Assembly: GCF_016462415.1 (NCBI RefSeq)
Contig: NZ_JAEMTF010000014.1
Coordinates: 1 to 64,000, forward strand
Length of the DNA stretch: 64,000 nucleotides
Reading direction: 5' to 3'
DNA from: Williamsia sp.
GTDB taxonomy: Bacteria > Actinomycetota > Actinomycetes > Mycobacteriales > Mycobacteriaceae
A model generated the notes under the pieces. That model was not told where the DNA came from, searched no databases, and was given only the letters and a program-made list of their open reading frames with translations. Below are positions 27,881-36,869 of this stretch, piece by piece; position 1 is the stretch's first letter; each line of letters starts with the position of its first letter. The translations under genes and the position numbers were made by a program.

Positions 27881-28527
27881 GCATCACCGTGGTGATCGCC
27901 GACGATCACGCCGCCATCCGTTCCGGCCTGGCGCTGCTGCTCGGTCAGATCGACGACATCGCCGTCATCGGCCAGGCGCGCGACGGGGACGAGGCGATCG
28001 AGATCGTGCACCGATTGCACCCGGACATCCTGCTGATGGACATCCGGATGCCCGGCACCGACGGCATCGCCGCGACCGCGGCGATCACCCGTGCAGACGC
28101 AGCCGCCGTACTCGTCCTCACCTCGTTCGACATCGACGACAACGTGTTCGACGCCCTCCGCGCCGGGGCGAGCGGGTTCCTGCTCAAGACCGCGGAGACC
28201 GAGGACATCATCGACGCCATCCGTGCCGTCGCCCGTGGGGACGCAGTGCTCGCGCCCGCGGTGACGCGGCGCGTCATCGCCAGGGCGACCGCAGCGGCCA
28301 CCTCCGATTCGGCGACACCGGACCGACCGGGAGTCGACCTGTCGGTACTCACCGACCGGGAACTGGGCGTACTCGAGTGTCTGGGCCACGGCCTGTCGAA
28401 CGCCGAGATCGCCCGGGAGCTGTTCATCTCCCAGACGACGGTGAAGACGCATGTGTCGCACATCCTGACCAAGCTCGATCTGCAGTCCAGGGTGCAGGCG
28501 GCGATCCTCGCCCGGGGATCCCGGTGA
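27877..28527 (+). CDS. NarL/LuxR-family response regulator
   Basis: 216 residues. Receiver domain (1-120) with acidic D10/D11, phospho-acceptor D55 in LLMDIRMPG and K of FLLKTAE near 105; then a LuxR HTH (about 150-210) with LSNAEIARELFISQTTVKTHVS. It is translationally coupled to the kinase gene by a 4-bp overlap. Targets are unknown; the cysteine-tail gene starts 60 nt downstream on the same strand and the divergent membrane protein lies beyond the kinase. Confidence 0.92.
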   Translation: MSITVVIADDHAAIRSGLALLLGQIDDIAVIGQARDGDEAIEIVHRLHPDILLMDIRMPGTDGIAATAAITRADAAAVLVLTSFDIDDNVFDALRAGASGFLLKTAETEDIIDAIRAVARGDAVLAPAVTRRVIARATAAATSDSATPDRPGVDLSVLTDRELGVLECLGHGLSNAEIARELFISQTTVKTHVSHILTKLDLQSRVQAAILARGSR

Positions 28528-28587
28528 ACACCGCCCGTCCTGAACATGTGCACGGCACGGACAGACGAGCTGTGATCCAATCACTCG

Positions 28588-29655
28588 GTGCTGGGACTTC
28601 TCCGACCGTGCCTGCGCGGGTCCGACCCCGAGGTGACCGAGCTGTGGCGCGCCCACATGTGCGGCGTCTGCGTCACCTTGCGCGACCGACATGGGCAGTG
28701 GGCCCGGGCGACCCTCAACACCGACGCCATCGCGGCATCGGTGCTCCTCGAGGCGCAGCAACCGATCTCCGATCGCCGAAACCGGGCCGGCCGCTGTGCT
28801 TTTCGCGGGATGCGGCCGGCCCAGGTCGTCGGGGTGGACTCGCTCAGCGTCCGCCTCGGGGCGACCACGTCGCTCGCGCTCGCTGCGGCCAAGGCCGCCG
28901 ATGAGGTCGGCGAATCCGCAGCGAACCTGTCCGGGCACACGCGGATGCGGGCATCGGTCGCGAGAGGCGTCGCCGGACCACTCCGTCGACACGCAGGTCG
29001 TGACGAGACCGTCGGCGCAGCACTCGACACCACGCTGATCGTCGATCGCATCGCCGGGCAGGCGTCGATCGAACAACGATCGGTCGAGCTCGACGAGATC
29101 GTTGCGGAAACCGAACGTGCGTGTGCCGACGTGTTCGCCGCGACCGCCGAACTCGCGGGCCGACCCGACAATCGCGCACGATTGGCAGTCATCGGTGCCG
29201 CGTTCGGGCGATGTGGCCACCTCGTCGACGCCGTTGCGGATCTCTCCTCCGATCGCGCCACCGGCGCCTACAACCTCATCGACGCGACGGGGGTGTCGAT
29301 CGACGAGCTACGACATGAGTGTCGGCGCCTCCATCGGGTCATCACCGAGGAGGTCGCCCGGCTGTGGCTGCGCGACGACCGCCTCGTGCGCGCGATGTTG
29401 ATAGGTGGCCTCCGGCACTCGATCTCCGATGCTTTCGCGGACGTGACGCCGTCTGCCGGTGAGCGACGCCCGCGAGACGAGAAGCGAGTGCTTGTCGCGC
29501 TCGGGGCGGCGATGTGTGCACTCGCTCCGCGGCAATCCGCGGCCGACGGGTCCGAGGACGGGTGGTGCAAGAGTTTCGTCAAGGACTGCTGCGGGGACTG
29601 CTGTTGCGACTGTTCGGACTGCTGTGATTGCGCCGACTGCTGCGACTGCAGCTGA
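28588..29655 (+). CDS. DUF5685-like protein with cysteine-rich C-terminal tail
   Basis: 355 residues. An N-terminal cysteine set (C8, C25, C28 in MCGVC) and a mostly helical middle end in a tail whose last 30 residues hold 13 cysteines in CC, CCC and DC groups separated by Asp, Gly, Ser or Ala. The family name is from memory. Tails of this kind suggest binding of several metal ions or a thiol-rich anchor; there is no signal peptide or membrane helix, so it should be cytosolic. GTG 28588 starts 60 nt after the response regulator, possibly in its transcription unit. Function unknown. Confidence 0.72.
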   Translation: MLGLLRPCLRGSDPEVTELWRAHMCGVCVTLRDRHGQWARATLNTDAIAASVLLEAQQPISDRRNRAGRCAFRGMRPAQVVGVDSLSVRLGATTSLALAAAKAADEVGESAANLSGHTRMRASVARGVAGPLRRHAGRDETVGAALDTTLIVDRIAGQASIEQRSVELDEIVAETERACADVFAATAELAGRPDNRARLAVIGAAFGRCGHLVDAVADLSSDRATGAYNLIDATGVSIDELRHECRRLHRVITEEVARLWLRDDRLVRAMLIGGLRHSISDAFADVTPSAGERRPRDEKRVLVALGAAMCALAPRQSAADGSEDGWCKSFVKDCCGDCCCDCSDCCDCADCCDCS

Positions 29656-29665
29656 GGTATCGGCC

Positions 29666-30073
29666 TCAGTCGAGGGTCGTGCGAGGCGCGAAGGTTCCGT
29701 CCGGGCCGGGAAGGAAATCGTGTACCCGGGCCACCGCGGTGACCGGGAGCGGGCCGTAGAGGTGCGGGAACTGCATACCGTCGGGGTGCGGTGGATCGCC
29801 GTCCTCCCAGACGATGTCGGCGGGCACCCGCGCCGGATCGATCTCCAGCAGGACCAGATCCGTACGGTCCCGGTAGATCGCGTTGGCGGGGATGTGCACC
29901 TGCTCGAGCGCCGACAGGTGGATGAAGCCCACCTCATCGAGTGACTCGGGCGCCAGCCGCCCGTACGCGTGCGCACGGACCCAGTCCGGCTTGGCGCACA
30001 GATGCACGAGCGGCGACGGGTGCGCCTGCGACGAGGGGGACGCGGAGGAGGGAGATCGAGTCGAATCGGTCAT
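29666..30073 (-). CDS. DUF952 family protein
   Basis: 135 residues. After a Ser/Pro-rich lead of about 20 residues the DUF952 core is clear: LVHLCAKPDWVRAHAYGRL, GFIHLSALEQV and MQFPHLYGPLPVTAVARV. The two histidines in these blocks are conserved in the family and resemble RNA phosphotransferase-like or ADP-ribose folds, but the activity is not established. It is 19 bp downstream of the EamA exporter gene and probably co-transcribed. Confidence 0.82.
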   Translation of the reverse strand: MTDSTRSPSSASPSSQAHPSPLVHLCAKPDWVRAHAYGRLAPESLDEVGFIHLSALEQVHIPANAIYRDRTDLVLLEIDPARVPADIVWEDGDPPHPDGMQFPHLYGPLPVTAVARVHDFLPGPDGTFAPRTTLD

Positions 30074-30092
30074 CGCTGTCCACGGTGCCACA

Positions 30093-31040
30093 TCACCCGG
30101 GCACCGCGGGCGCAGAACCCACCTCGTCGGCACGATCGGTGCCCGCGGACAGGGTGATCGCGACGATCACCAGGGCGATTCCGACGAGTTCGGTGATCGT
30201 GGGGACCTGCGCCAGCACGACCGCGCCGACGAGCACCGCGGTCGCGGGCAGCAGCGCCAGCATGAGCGCGAACCGCCCCCGCCCGATCCGGGTGAGCACC
30301 ACCTGGTCCAGCACGTAGGGAATCACGCTCGACAGCACGCCGACGGCCGCGACCGCGGCCACCACACCTACCGACAGCCCGACCGATCCTGTGATCTCGC
30401 TCACGCCGAGGACGACGGGCGCGCTCAGCAGACCGGCGACCGCGAGCCCGACGCCGAGGTCTTCCACGCCGGTCCGCCACCGTCTCGGACCGCCCTGCTC
30501 GGTCGCCGTCGCGCCCGACACCCGCGCTCCGAGAACGATGTACCCCGCCCACAGGACGCCCGCGAGGATCGCGAACGACAGACCGAACACCGACCCGCTC
30601 GGTGACGCCCCGCTGGCCAGGACGACACCGGCCACCACCGCGACGATGGCCGCGACGCCGCGTGGCCCTCGGGTCGACACGGCGGCGACGGCGGTCGGTC
30701 CGATGAACTCGATGGCGACCGCCACCCCCAGGTCGATGTCGGAAATGGCCAGGTAGAACGCGACGTTCATCCCGGTGGTGACCAGACCGAACATCGTCGC
30801 GCGCAGCAGACGTCGTCGGTCACGCACCACCCAGACCGGTCGCGTGATCGCGACCAGCACGATTCCCCCGGTGACCGTGCGCAGCCACGCGATCACCGCG
30901 GGGTCGGTGTGGTCGAACAGGGGCACCGCGATGCCCGCACCGAGGTATTGACACACCGCACTGACGACGAACAGCACCCAGACGAATCGAACCGGATCGC
31001 CGGACGGACGCCTGCTCGAGCGAGACGTGAGCGCTCTCAC
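30093..31040 (-). CDS. EamA/DMT-family transporter (RhtA-like)
   Basis: 315 residues with ten predicted membrane helices in two EamA repeats. The first repeat has MNVAFYLAISDIDLGVAVAI and EFIGPTAVAA, similar to RhtA-type threonine/homoserine exporters; the second has SVIPYVLDQVVLTRIG. GTG 31040 is selected since GGGAGG lies 5 nt upstream; the open frame runs 35 codons further without a ribosome site. The substrate is not certain. It lies upstream of DUF952. Confidence 0.85.
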   Translation of the reverse strand: MRALTSRSSRRPSGDPVRFVWVLFVVSAVCQYLGAGIAVPLFDHTDPAVIAWLRTVTGGIVLVAITRPVWVVRDRRRLLRATMFGLVTTGMNVAFYLAISDIDLGVAVAIEFIGPTAVAAVSTRGPRGVAAIVAVVAGVVLASGASPSGSVFGLSFAILAGVLWAGYIVLGARVSGATATEQGGPRRWRTGVEDLGVGLAVAGLLSAPVVLGVSEITGSVGLSVGVVAAVAAVGVLSSVIPYVLDQVVLTRIGRGRFALMLALLPATAVLVGAVVLAQVPTITELVGIALVIVAITLSAGTDRADEVGSAPAVPG

Positions 31041-31202
31041 CGCCGCCTCCCACCACGTGTTACGGGTGCATGACGAGACAAGTCCCCGGGCGCGGGAACA
31101 ATACGGGGACGCGAATCGTCTGAGAGAGTGAGAGAAGCCCACCATTCCTGGTGGGTCAGCTCGCGAAGGGAAGCGTTCGCGCTCGCCCGGGACGGAGGAA
31201 CC

Positions 31203-31409
31203 ATGTCAGATGTCATCACCACCACCTCGATCTCCATGCCCCTCACCGCTGCCGACCGTTGTGACCGTTGCGGGGCAGCAGCACGCGTACGCGCCGAACT
31301 CCCCGCGGGAGGCGAACTGCTGTTCTGCCGCCATCACTACAACGAGCACGAGGCGCGCCTGGCGGACCTCGGTGCCACAGTGACCCGTTCCGAAGAAGAA
31401 CTGGTCTGA
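31203..31409 (+). CDS. DUF7455-like small zinc-ribbon protein
   Basis: 68 residues. ADRCDRCGAAARVRA and LLFCRHHYNEHE supply CxxC and CxHH, four likely zinc ligands. ATG 31203 has GGAGGA 5 nt upstream. Such tiny proteins are widespread beside helicase and sigma-factor genes in actinobacteria (from memory). It converges on the SSL2-type helicase, with a long hairpin between. Function unknown. Confidence 0.78.
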   Translation: MSDVITTTSISMPLTAADRCDRCGAAARVRAELPAGGELLFCRHHYNEHEARLADLGATVTRSEEELV

Positions 31410-31413
31410 CCTC

Positions 31414-31463
31414 ATAGCCACTGACCTCCGGTGTCCCCCACGGGTGCCGGAGGTCAGTGCTAT
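31414..31463. terminator. Long hairpin between the zinc-ribbon and helicase genes
   Basis: ATAGC plus ACTGACCTCCGG pairs with CCGGAGGTCAGT plus GCTAT, with a single bulged C. The 15-base loop can form a short inner pairing. No U-tract. It serves two convergent genes. Confidence 0.65.
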
Positions 31464-31520
31464 CCGGACCGATGCGGTTCGTCGCGTGCCGGTCGGTGCC
31501 GGCGACGCAGAGATCTCGCG

Positions 31521-33215
31521 TCACTTCCACTGACGAAGCGCACTGATGCGTTCCTTGAGCTGATCCACGGTGGCCATCGCCGTCGGCGGCCCACCGAGTC
31601 GTGACCGCAACTCGTTGTGCACCAGACCGTGGGGTTTGCCGGTCCGATGATGATGCATGGCGACCAGACCGTTCAGTTCCCGGCGCAGCGCCGCCAGCTG
31701 CGGACCCGTGCCCACGTCGGGTCGGGGCGTCGGCGCCACGGGTTCCGCCGATCGAGCCGCGACCTGCTCGGTCTGACGCTTGCGCAACAGATCCCGGACC
31801 TGGTCGGCGTCGAGCAGACCGGGTAGACCCAGATAGTCCGACTCCTCGTCGCTGCCCGCGAACGTGGCGGTGCCGAACGAGGAACCGTCGTAGATGACCT
31901 GATCGAGTTCGGCGTCGGCGTGGAGCGAGATGAACGCCGGCTCGTCGTCACCCGGCTCGTCGGCGACCTTGTTGGCCTCGGCGAGCAGCTTGTCGTCGAA
32001 GCCCTCCTCCTCGCGGTGCGGCTTGCCCAGCACATGGTCGCGCTGCGCCTCGAGTTCGCTGGCCAGGCGCAACAGCACCGGCACCGACGGCAGGAACACG
32101 CTCGCCGTCTCCCCCGGTCGCCGCGAGCGTACGAATCGGCCGATGGCCTGCGCGAAATACAGGGGGGTCGAGGCGGAGGTGGCGTAGACCCCCACGGCCA
32201 GACGCGGCACGTCGACTCCCTCGGAGACCATGCGGACCGCGACCATCCATCGGTCGTCGGACGCGCCGAACTCGTCGATCCGCGACGACGAACTCGGATC
32301 GTCGGACAACACCAGCGTCACCGGTGACCCGGAGATCTCCTCGAGCAGTTCGGCGTAGTCGCGGGCGGTCTTCTGGTCGGTGGCGATCACCAGCCCGCCG
32401 GCATCGGGCACGCCACCGGCCCGCAACTGACCGAGGCGGGTGTTGGCGGCGGTGAGCACGGCCGGGATCCAGTCGCCGTGGGGATCGAGAGCGGTGCGCC
32501 AGGCACGGGCGGTGTGCTCGGCCGACAACGGCTCGCCGAGACGCGCGGAGAACTCCTCACCGGCGTTGCTCCGCCAGCTCGCCTGTCCCGAGTAGGCCAG
32601 GAAGACCACGGGGCGCACCACACCGTCGGCAAGGGCGTCGGCGTAGCCGTAGCTGTGGTCGGGCTTCGAGCGCAGCGCGCCGTCGCCGTCGGGTTCATAG
32701 GTGACGAACGGGATCTGTGAGTCGTCGGAGCGGAACGGTGTCCCGGTGAGCGCGACCCGACGCGTCGCGTCGGAGAACGCCTCGGCGATCCCGTCGCCCC
32801 AGCTCTTGGCGTCACCGCCGTGGTGGATCTCGTCCATGATCACGAGGGTCTTGCGGTTCTCGGTGCGTACGCGGTGCCGGAAGGGATGGGCGGCGACCTG
32901 GGCGTAGGTGACCACGACACCGTCGTAGTCGGCGCTGGTGGCGCCCGCGGAGTTGCTGAACCGGGCGTCGAGCGCGATGCCGACCCGCGCCGCGGCCTGC
33001 GCCCACTGGTACTTGAGGTGCTCGGTGGGTGCGACCACCGTGATCTGCTCGACGGTGCGGTCGCCGATGAGCTCACTGGCGATCCGCAGACCGAAGGTGG
33101 TCTTGCCTGCGCCCGGCGTCGCGACGGCCAGGAAGTCCCGTGGCGCGGTGGCCAGGTACTTCGTCAGAGCGCGGCGTTGCCATGTCCGGAGCGACGCGGA
33201 CGCGCCCGGAACCAT
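31521..33215 (-). CDS. SSL2-type DEAD/DEAH-box helicase
   Basis: Superfamily 2 helicase, 564 residues from this start. Motif I ATPGAGKTT, motif II IMDEIHHGG, motif III ALTGTPFRSDD, motif IV-V region RMVSEGVDVPRLAVG and motif VI AIGRFVRSRR are all present, so it should be active. The C-terminal 130 residues are family-specific. The start is uncertain: the frame is open to ATG 33356 and the segment PLYVEELSISEV looks protein-like, but a candidate minus-strand promoter at 33301 would start the mRNA near 33294. A TTG at 33233 is another option. It is not in the M. tuberculosis order here. Confidence 0.82.
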   Translation of the reverse strand: MVPGASASLRTWQRRALTKYLATAPRDFLAVATPGAGKTTFGLRIASELIGDRTVEQITVVAPTEHLKYQWAQAAARVGIALDARFSNSAGATSADYDGVVVTYAQVAAHPFRHRVRTENRKTLVIMDEIHHGGDAKSWGDGIAEAFSDATRRVALTGTPFRSDDSQIPFVTYEPDGDGALRSKPDHSYGYADALADGVVRPVVFLAYSGQASWRSNAGEEFSARLGEPLSAEHTARAWRTALDPHGDWIPAVLTAANTRLGQLRAGGVPDAGGLVIATDQKTARDYAELLEEISGSPVTLVLSDDPSSSSRIDEFGASDDRWMVAVRMVSEGVDVPRLAVGVYATSASTPLYFAQAIGRFVRSRRPGETASVFLPSVPVLLRLASELEAQRDHVLGKPHREEEGFDDKLLAEANKVADEPGDDEPAFISLHADAELDQVIYDGSSFGTATFAGSDEESDYLGLPGLLDADQVRDLLRKRQTEQVAARSAEPVAPTPRPDVGTGPQLAALRRELNGLVAMHHHRTGKPHGLVHNELRSRLGGPPTAMATVDQLKERISALRQWK

Positions 33216-33299
33216 AACCTCGGAAATCGACAACTCCTCGACGTACAGCGGCTGGTGACACCGTGAAACGGCCGCTTCGACGGCGCGCGGGTCGAGGAT

Positions 33300-33306
33300 T
33301 ATCGTA
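33300..33306. promoter_or_regulatory. Overlapping divergent -10 elements, helicase and YihY
   Basis: TATCGT (plus, 33300-33305) and TACGAT (minus, 33301-33306) occupy the same seven bases. Predicted starts are near 33312 (plus) and 33294 (minus). Confidence 0.4.
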
Positions 33307-33451
33307 CCCCGCCGCGGCGACGTCCCACCGACACGCGAACGGCCCGGGTCGCCCATCCGCGGACACGATCGGGGATGCTGATGACATCGATGCCACCGGC
33401 GATGTTGACGAGACGGGTCCTGGGCGCTCCGCGTCCCGGAGCGGTCCGCCC

Positions 33452-34432
33452 GTGGTGCGAAGCCTGCCCCGATTGTTCTGGCGCACCATCGTCAAGGCCT
33501 GGGACGACTCGATTTTCGGCATGTCGGCGCAGGCCGCCTTCTGGCAGACGCTGTCCCTGCCGCCCCTGCTGCTGGGGCTGCTCGGCAGTCTGGGCTATGT
33601 CGGCGGGTGGTTCGGCCCCGACACGCTCGAGACGATCCGCAGCGGCATCGTCGAGTTCGCGGGCGGGGTGTTCAGCGACAACGTCGTCGACGAGATCATC
33701 ACGCCGACGGTCAACGACGTCCTCGCGCGCGGACGCGGCGAGCTGATCTCGCTGGGATTCGTACTGTCGCTGTGGTCGGGGTCCTCGGCGATGTCGAGCT
33801 TCGTCGACTCGATCAACAAGGCCCATGATCAGCATGACGTGCGAAACGCGGTGTGGCAGCGGGTGTTCGCGCTCAACCTCTACGTCGTGTTCCTGGTCGT
33901 GTCGATCTTCATGCTCCCGCTGGTGGCGCTGGGACCGACCTACATCAACGAGATCATCCCGGACGCGTGGCACCCGGTGAGCACGAACCTGATCGACTTC
34001 GGCTACTACCCCGCCGTGGGCGTCCTGCTGATCGTCGCGCTGACCACGCTCTACCGGATCTCACTGCCCAAGCCACTGCCCTGGCACCGACTGGTCGCCG
34101 GTGCGGTGCTGGCCGCGGTGGTGTTCTGGGGCGCCAGCGCCGCGCTGCGCGTCTACCTCGGCACGATCACCAAGACGGGGTACTCCTACGGGGCGCTCGC
34201 CACACCCATCGCGTTCCTGCTGTTCACGTTCTTCCTGGGTTTCGCCATCGTGATCGGCGCACAGTTCAACGCCGCGATCCAGGCCACCTGGCCCACCCTC
34301 GCACCGACCCACGTCGAGCAGGTCAAGGACTGGGTGTCCCAGCAGACCACCGACCTCACCGATCAGTTGAAGTCGATGCCCAAGCGGATGCAGACCGGAC
34401 CCATCCGCAAGCAGACGCGCCCGCCGCGGTGA
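33452..34432 (+). CDS. YihY/BrkB-family membrane protein
   Basis: 326 residues with about six membrane helices and a basic C-terminal tail. GMSAQAAFWQTLSLPPLLLG, LGFVLSLWSGSSAMSSFVDS and SYGALATPIAFLLFTFFLGF are typical of the family (formerly mis-annotated as RNase BN). GTG 33452 is chosen since it matches the length of Rv2707 and lies after the predicted transcription start; GTG 33263 would overlap the helicase upstream region. Transport or envelope role unknown. Confidence 0.85.
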   Translation: MVRSLPRLFWRTIVKAWDDSIFGMSAQAAFWQTLSLPPLLLGLLGSLGYVGGWFGPDTLETIRSGIVEFAGGVFSDNVVDEIITPTVNDVLARGRGELISLGFVLSLWSGSSAMSSFVDSINKAHDQHDVRNAVWQRVFALNLYVVFLVVSIFMLPLVALGPTYINEIIPDAWHPVSTNLIDFGYYPAVGVLLIVALTTLYRISLPKPLPWHRLVAGAVLAAVVFWGASAALRVYLGTITKTGYSYGALATPIAFLLFTFFLGFAIVIGAQFNAAIQATWPTLAPTHVEQVKDWVSQQTTDLTDQLKSMPKRMQTGPIRKQTRPPR

Positions 34433-34445
34433 TCCGCTGCCGGAC

Positions 34446-34682
34446 TCACTCGTCCTTCTTCATCTTCTCGTAGATCTTCTTGCACTTGGGGCACACCGGG
34501 GAGCCCGGTTTGGGCGAACGGGTCACCGGGAAGACCTCACCGCAGAGCGCCACCACGTGGCTGCCCATGACCGCACTCTCGGCGATCTTGTGCTTCTTGA
34601 CGTAGTGGAAGAACTTCGGTGTGTCGTCGTCGGTGGTCTCATCGGTGTCGACGTCGGGGCGCTCGATCGTCTGGGTGTCCAT
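34446..34682 (-). CDS. DUF3039 small zinc-ribbon-like protein
   Basis: 78 residues, counterpart of Rv2708c. The conserved part is KFFHYVKKHKIAESAVMGSH and ALCGEVFPV, then CPKCKKIYEKM, giving three cysteines and histidines able to hold zinc. ATG 34682 (protein MDTQTIER) is favoured over ATG 34691: CACAAT lies 7 nt before it, and the mycobacterial protein starts similarly (from memory). It is divergent from the DUF3099 gene. Confidence 0.83.
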   Translation of the reverse strand: MDTQTIERPDVDTDETTDDDTPKFFHYVKKHKIAESAVMGSHVVALCGEVFPVTRSPKPGSPVCPKCKKIYEKMKKDE

Positions 34683-34765
34683 GGCAGACATTGTGCCCGA
34701 TGTCTCAGGGTCTCCACACGTTCATCTGAGCTGCACCGATGCATTACTGAACAGAAAGTGCAACA

Positions 34766-35116
34766 GTGGAGGACGTGGCACATGAAGAGGCACGTGAAGC
34801 GATTCTCATCACCCAGGCGCAGGTGTCCCAGGACGCCCAGCACAAGGCCCGGGTGCGTCGATACCTGACGCTCATGGCCTTCCGCGTTCCAGCCCTCGTC
34901 ATCGCCGGCATCGTCTACGGCGCCACCGGCTCAGGACTGCTCGCGCTGGCGGTGATCGCCCTGTCGATCCCGATCCCGTGGGTGGCGGTCCTGATCGCCA
35001 ATGACCGCCCGCCCCGCGAGAAGGGCGAGATCCCCCGATACAAGTGGTCCGGCGAGGCCAACCCTCCCGCGGTCGAGGCGACCCATTTCCGTCAGCTCAA
35101 GGGTCACGACAACTGA
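34766..35116 (+). CDS. DUF3099 membrane protein
   Basis: 116 residues, counterpart of Rv2709. A charged N-terminal helix (ILITQAQVSQDAQHKARVRR) precedes two membrane helices (about 36-53 and 56-76); the C-terminus is polar. GTG 34766 is used; in-frame GTG 34775, with GGAGG just upstream, is also possible. Function unknown; it precedes a methyltransferase gene on the same strand. Confidence 0.8.
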   Translation: MEDVAHEEAREAILITQAQVSQDAQHKARVRRYLTLMAFRVPALVIAGIVYGATGSGLLALAVIALSIPIPWVAVLIANDRPPREKGEIPRYKWSGEANPPAVEATHFRQLKGHDN

Positions 35117-35148
35117 TCTCGGCGCCGCACGTGGCACCCTGATCACCC

Positions 35149-36663
35149 ATGACCTCGCCACCGATCACCCCGGTCGATGACCTGTACACCATCGCCCCAC
35201 GCCTCCGAGAGGCGTTCGAGGCGCATCGCTACGACGCCGACGGGGTGCTCGACCTGCTCGGGGTCGACGCCCACGCCGCGCTCGGACGGGCCGAACCGGT
35301 CCCGGTCCGGCGGGCCTGCCGCGACGCCGGCGAACTCGGCACCCTGATCCGGCTGCTGCTGCTCGACGACGCGTGTCCGCGGTCGGAGGTGGCCGCGGCT
35401 CTCGGCCCGGTCGAGGTGGACGCGGCCGTCGCGGTCGGTCTGCTGCACACCGACGGCGACGATGTCCGCGCGGCGATCGACGTCCGTCCCCTCGACTCCG
35501 GTCACGGCACCCGCTGGCTGTTCTCCGACCTCGACGGCGCGATGCGGCCGACGACGATCACCCCCGATCACGTCCTCGGCGTCGGGCAGGCGTCACTGTC
35601 GCTGCTACGGGCCACGGTCGAGCCGGCCGGACGCGTCCTCGACCTGGGAACCGGATGCGGCGTGCAGGCGGTGCACGCGTTGTCGTCGGCCGACCACGTC
35701 ACCGCCACCGACATCACCGCGCGGTCGCTGGCCATGACCCGCGCGGGACTGGCCGTCAACGACATCGCTCCGGACCGGTACGACCTGCGGACCGGACCCT
35801 GGTTCTCCCCCGTCGGATCGCAGAGGTTCGACCGGATCGTGGCGAACCCGCCGTTCGTGGTGGGACCACCGACCGTGACCCACAGTTATCGCGACTCGGG
35901 GCTGGACCTCGACGGTGCCAGTGAACTCGTGGTGTCCGGAGCCGCCGATCACCTCACCGACGGTGGGACCGCGTGCATGCTCGCCTCCTGGGTGATCACC
36001 GGCGACGACTGGCGCGACCGGGTCGCGTTGTGGATCCCCGATCACGGCGTCGACGCATGGGTGGTGCAGCGCGATGTCGCCGACCCGGCGCTCTACGTCG
36101 GGACGTGGCTGCGGGACGCCGGATACGACCCGCGGTCGGGCGCCGGGGCCGCACTCGCCGACGACTGGCTGGCGCATTTCGAGCGTTCCGGGGTCGAGGG
36201 CATCGGTTTCGGTTTCGTGTTCCTGCGCTCCACCGGCGAGCCCACCGATCTGATGGCCGAGGAACTCTCGCACGCGATCGACGACCCACTCGGTCCCGAG
36301 GCATCGGACTATCTCGACCGGGTCGCCTGGCTGCGCACGGCGGACCTGCAGACGTCCCGGTTCTCTTCCGCGGACGGTATTGCGTTGGAACAGGTCTCGA
36401 CCCTGTCCGCGGGATCGGCCGCCGACGGGGTCGGATGGGGTGAGGTCGTCGCACGCCTGCACCGCACCGACGGCCCGCGCTGGACCCACGAGATCGACTC
36501 GTGGGGCCGCTCGTTGGTGGCCGGCCTGCGGGCCGACGGACTGCCCCTCGAGGACGTGGCGACACTGCTGGCCGCGGCGACCGGCGAGGAACCCCCACCC
36601 GGCGCCATCGAGGGGTTCGTGTCGGCCCTGGTCCGCCACGGCCTGCTGCTCCCTGCACCCTGA
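35149..36663 (+). CDS. SAM-dependent methyltransferase (MTS/HemK-like) with extra N- and C-terminal domains
   Basis: 504 residues. A helical winged domain (1-130) precedes the methyltransferase core: motif [18 protein letters not shown] (about 162-178), acidic TATDITARS, and VANPPFVVG (NPPF motif IV), which in this class usually means N-methylation of a glutamine, adenine or guanine. The last 200 residues are a family-specific domain. Relatives include PrmC/HemK and RsmC-type enzymes; the substrate is unknown. It lies upstream of sigB, which has its own promoter. Confidence 0.8.
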   Translation: MTSPPITPVDDLYTIAPRLREAFEAHRYDADGVLDLLGVDAHAALGRAEPVPVRRACRDAGELGTLIRLLLLDDACPRSEVAAALGPVEVDAAVAVGLLHTDGDDVRAAIDVRPLDSGHGTRWLFSDLDGAMRPTTITPDHVLGVGQASLSLLRATVEPAGRVLDLGTGCGVQAVHALSSADHVTATDITARSLAMTRAGLAVNDIAPDRYDLRTGPWFSPVGSQRFDRIVANPPFVVGPPTVTHSYRDSGLDLDGASELVVSGAADHLTDGGTACMLASWVITGDDWRDRVALWIPDHGVDAWVVQRDVADPALYVGTWLRDAGYDPRSGAGAALADDWLAHFERSGVEGIGFGFVFLRSTGEPTDLMAEELSHAIDDPLGPEASDYLDRVAWLRTADLQTSRFSSADGIALEQVSTLSAGSAADGVGWGEVVARLHRTDGPRWTHEIDSWGRSLVAGLRADGLPLEDVATLLAAATGEEPPPGAIEGFVSALVRHGLLLPAP

Positions 36664-36805
36664 GGTCCGGCCGGCACCCCATCGGCAGGTGTGACGGGCG
36701 TCTCCCGGGTTCCCGATATCGGGATGTCTCACGGGTTCTCAGCATCTTCTCAGAACGGAGAACGCATCGGCGCAGGTCAGCCGGGGTGGGGCGAGAACGG
36801 GCGGG

Positions 36806-36832
36806 GGAACTATTCGCGGTCGGCGAACCGTT
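36806..36832 (+). promoter_or_regulatory. SigE/SigH-type promoter of sigB
   Basis: GGAACT at 36806-36811, a 17-nt spacer and CGTT at 36829-36832. This fits the GGAAC-N16-18-GTT consensus recognised by SigE, SigH and SigL in mycobacteria, where sigB is a known target. The predicted start is near 36839, leaving about 30 nt to ATG 36870. Confidence 0.6.
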
Positions 36833-36869
36833 GGACCCTATGAAGACACACGCTCGCGAGGAGGCCGAT

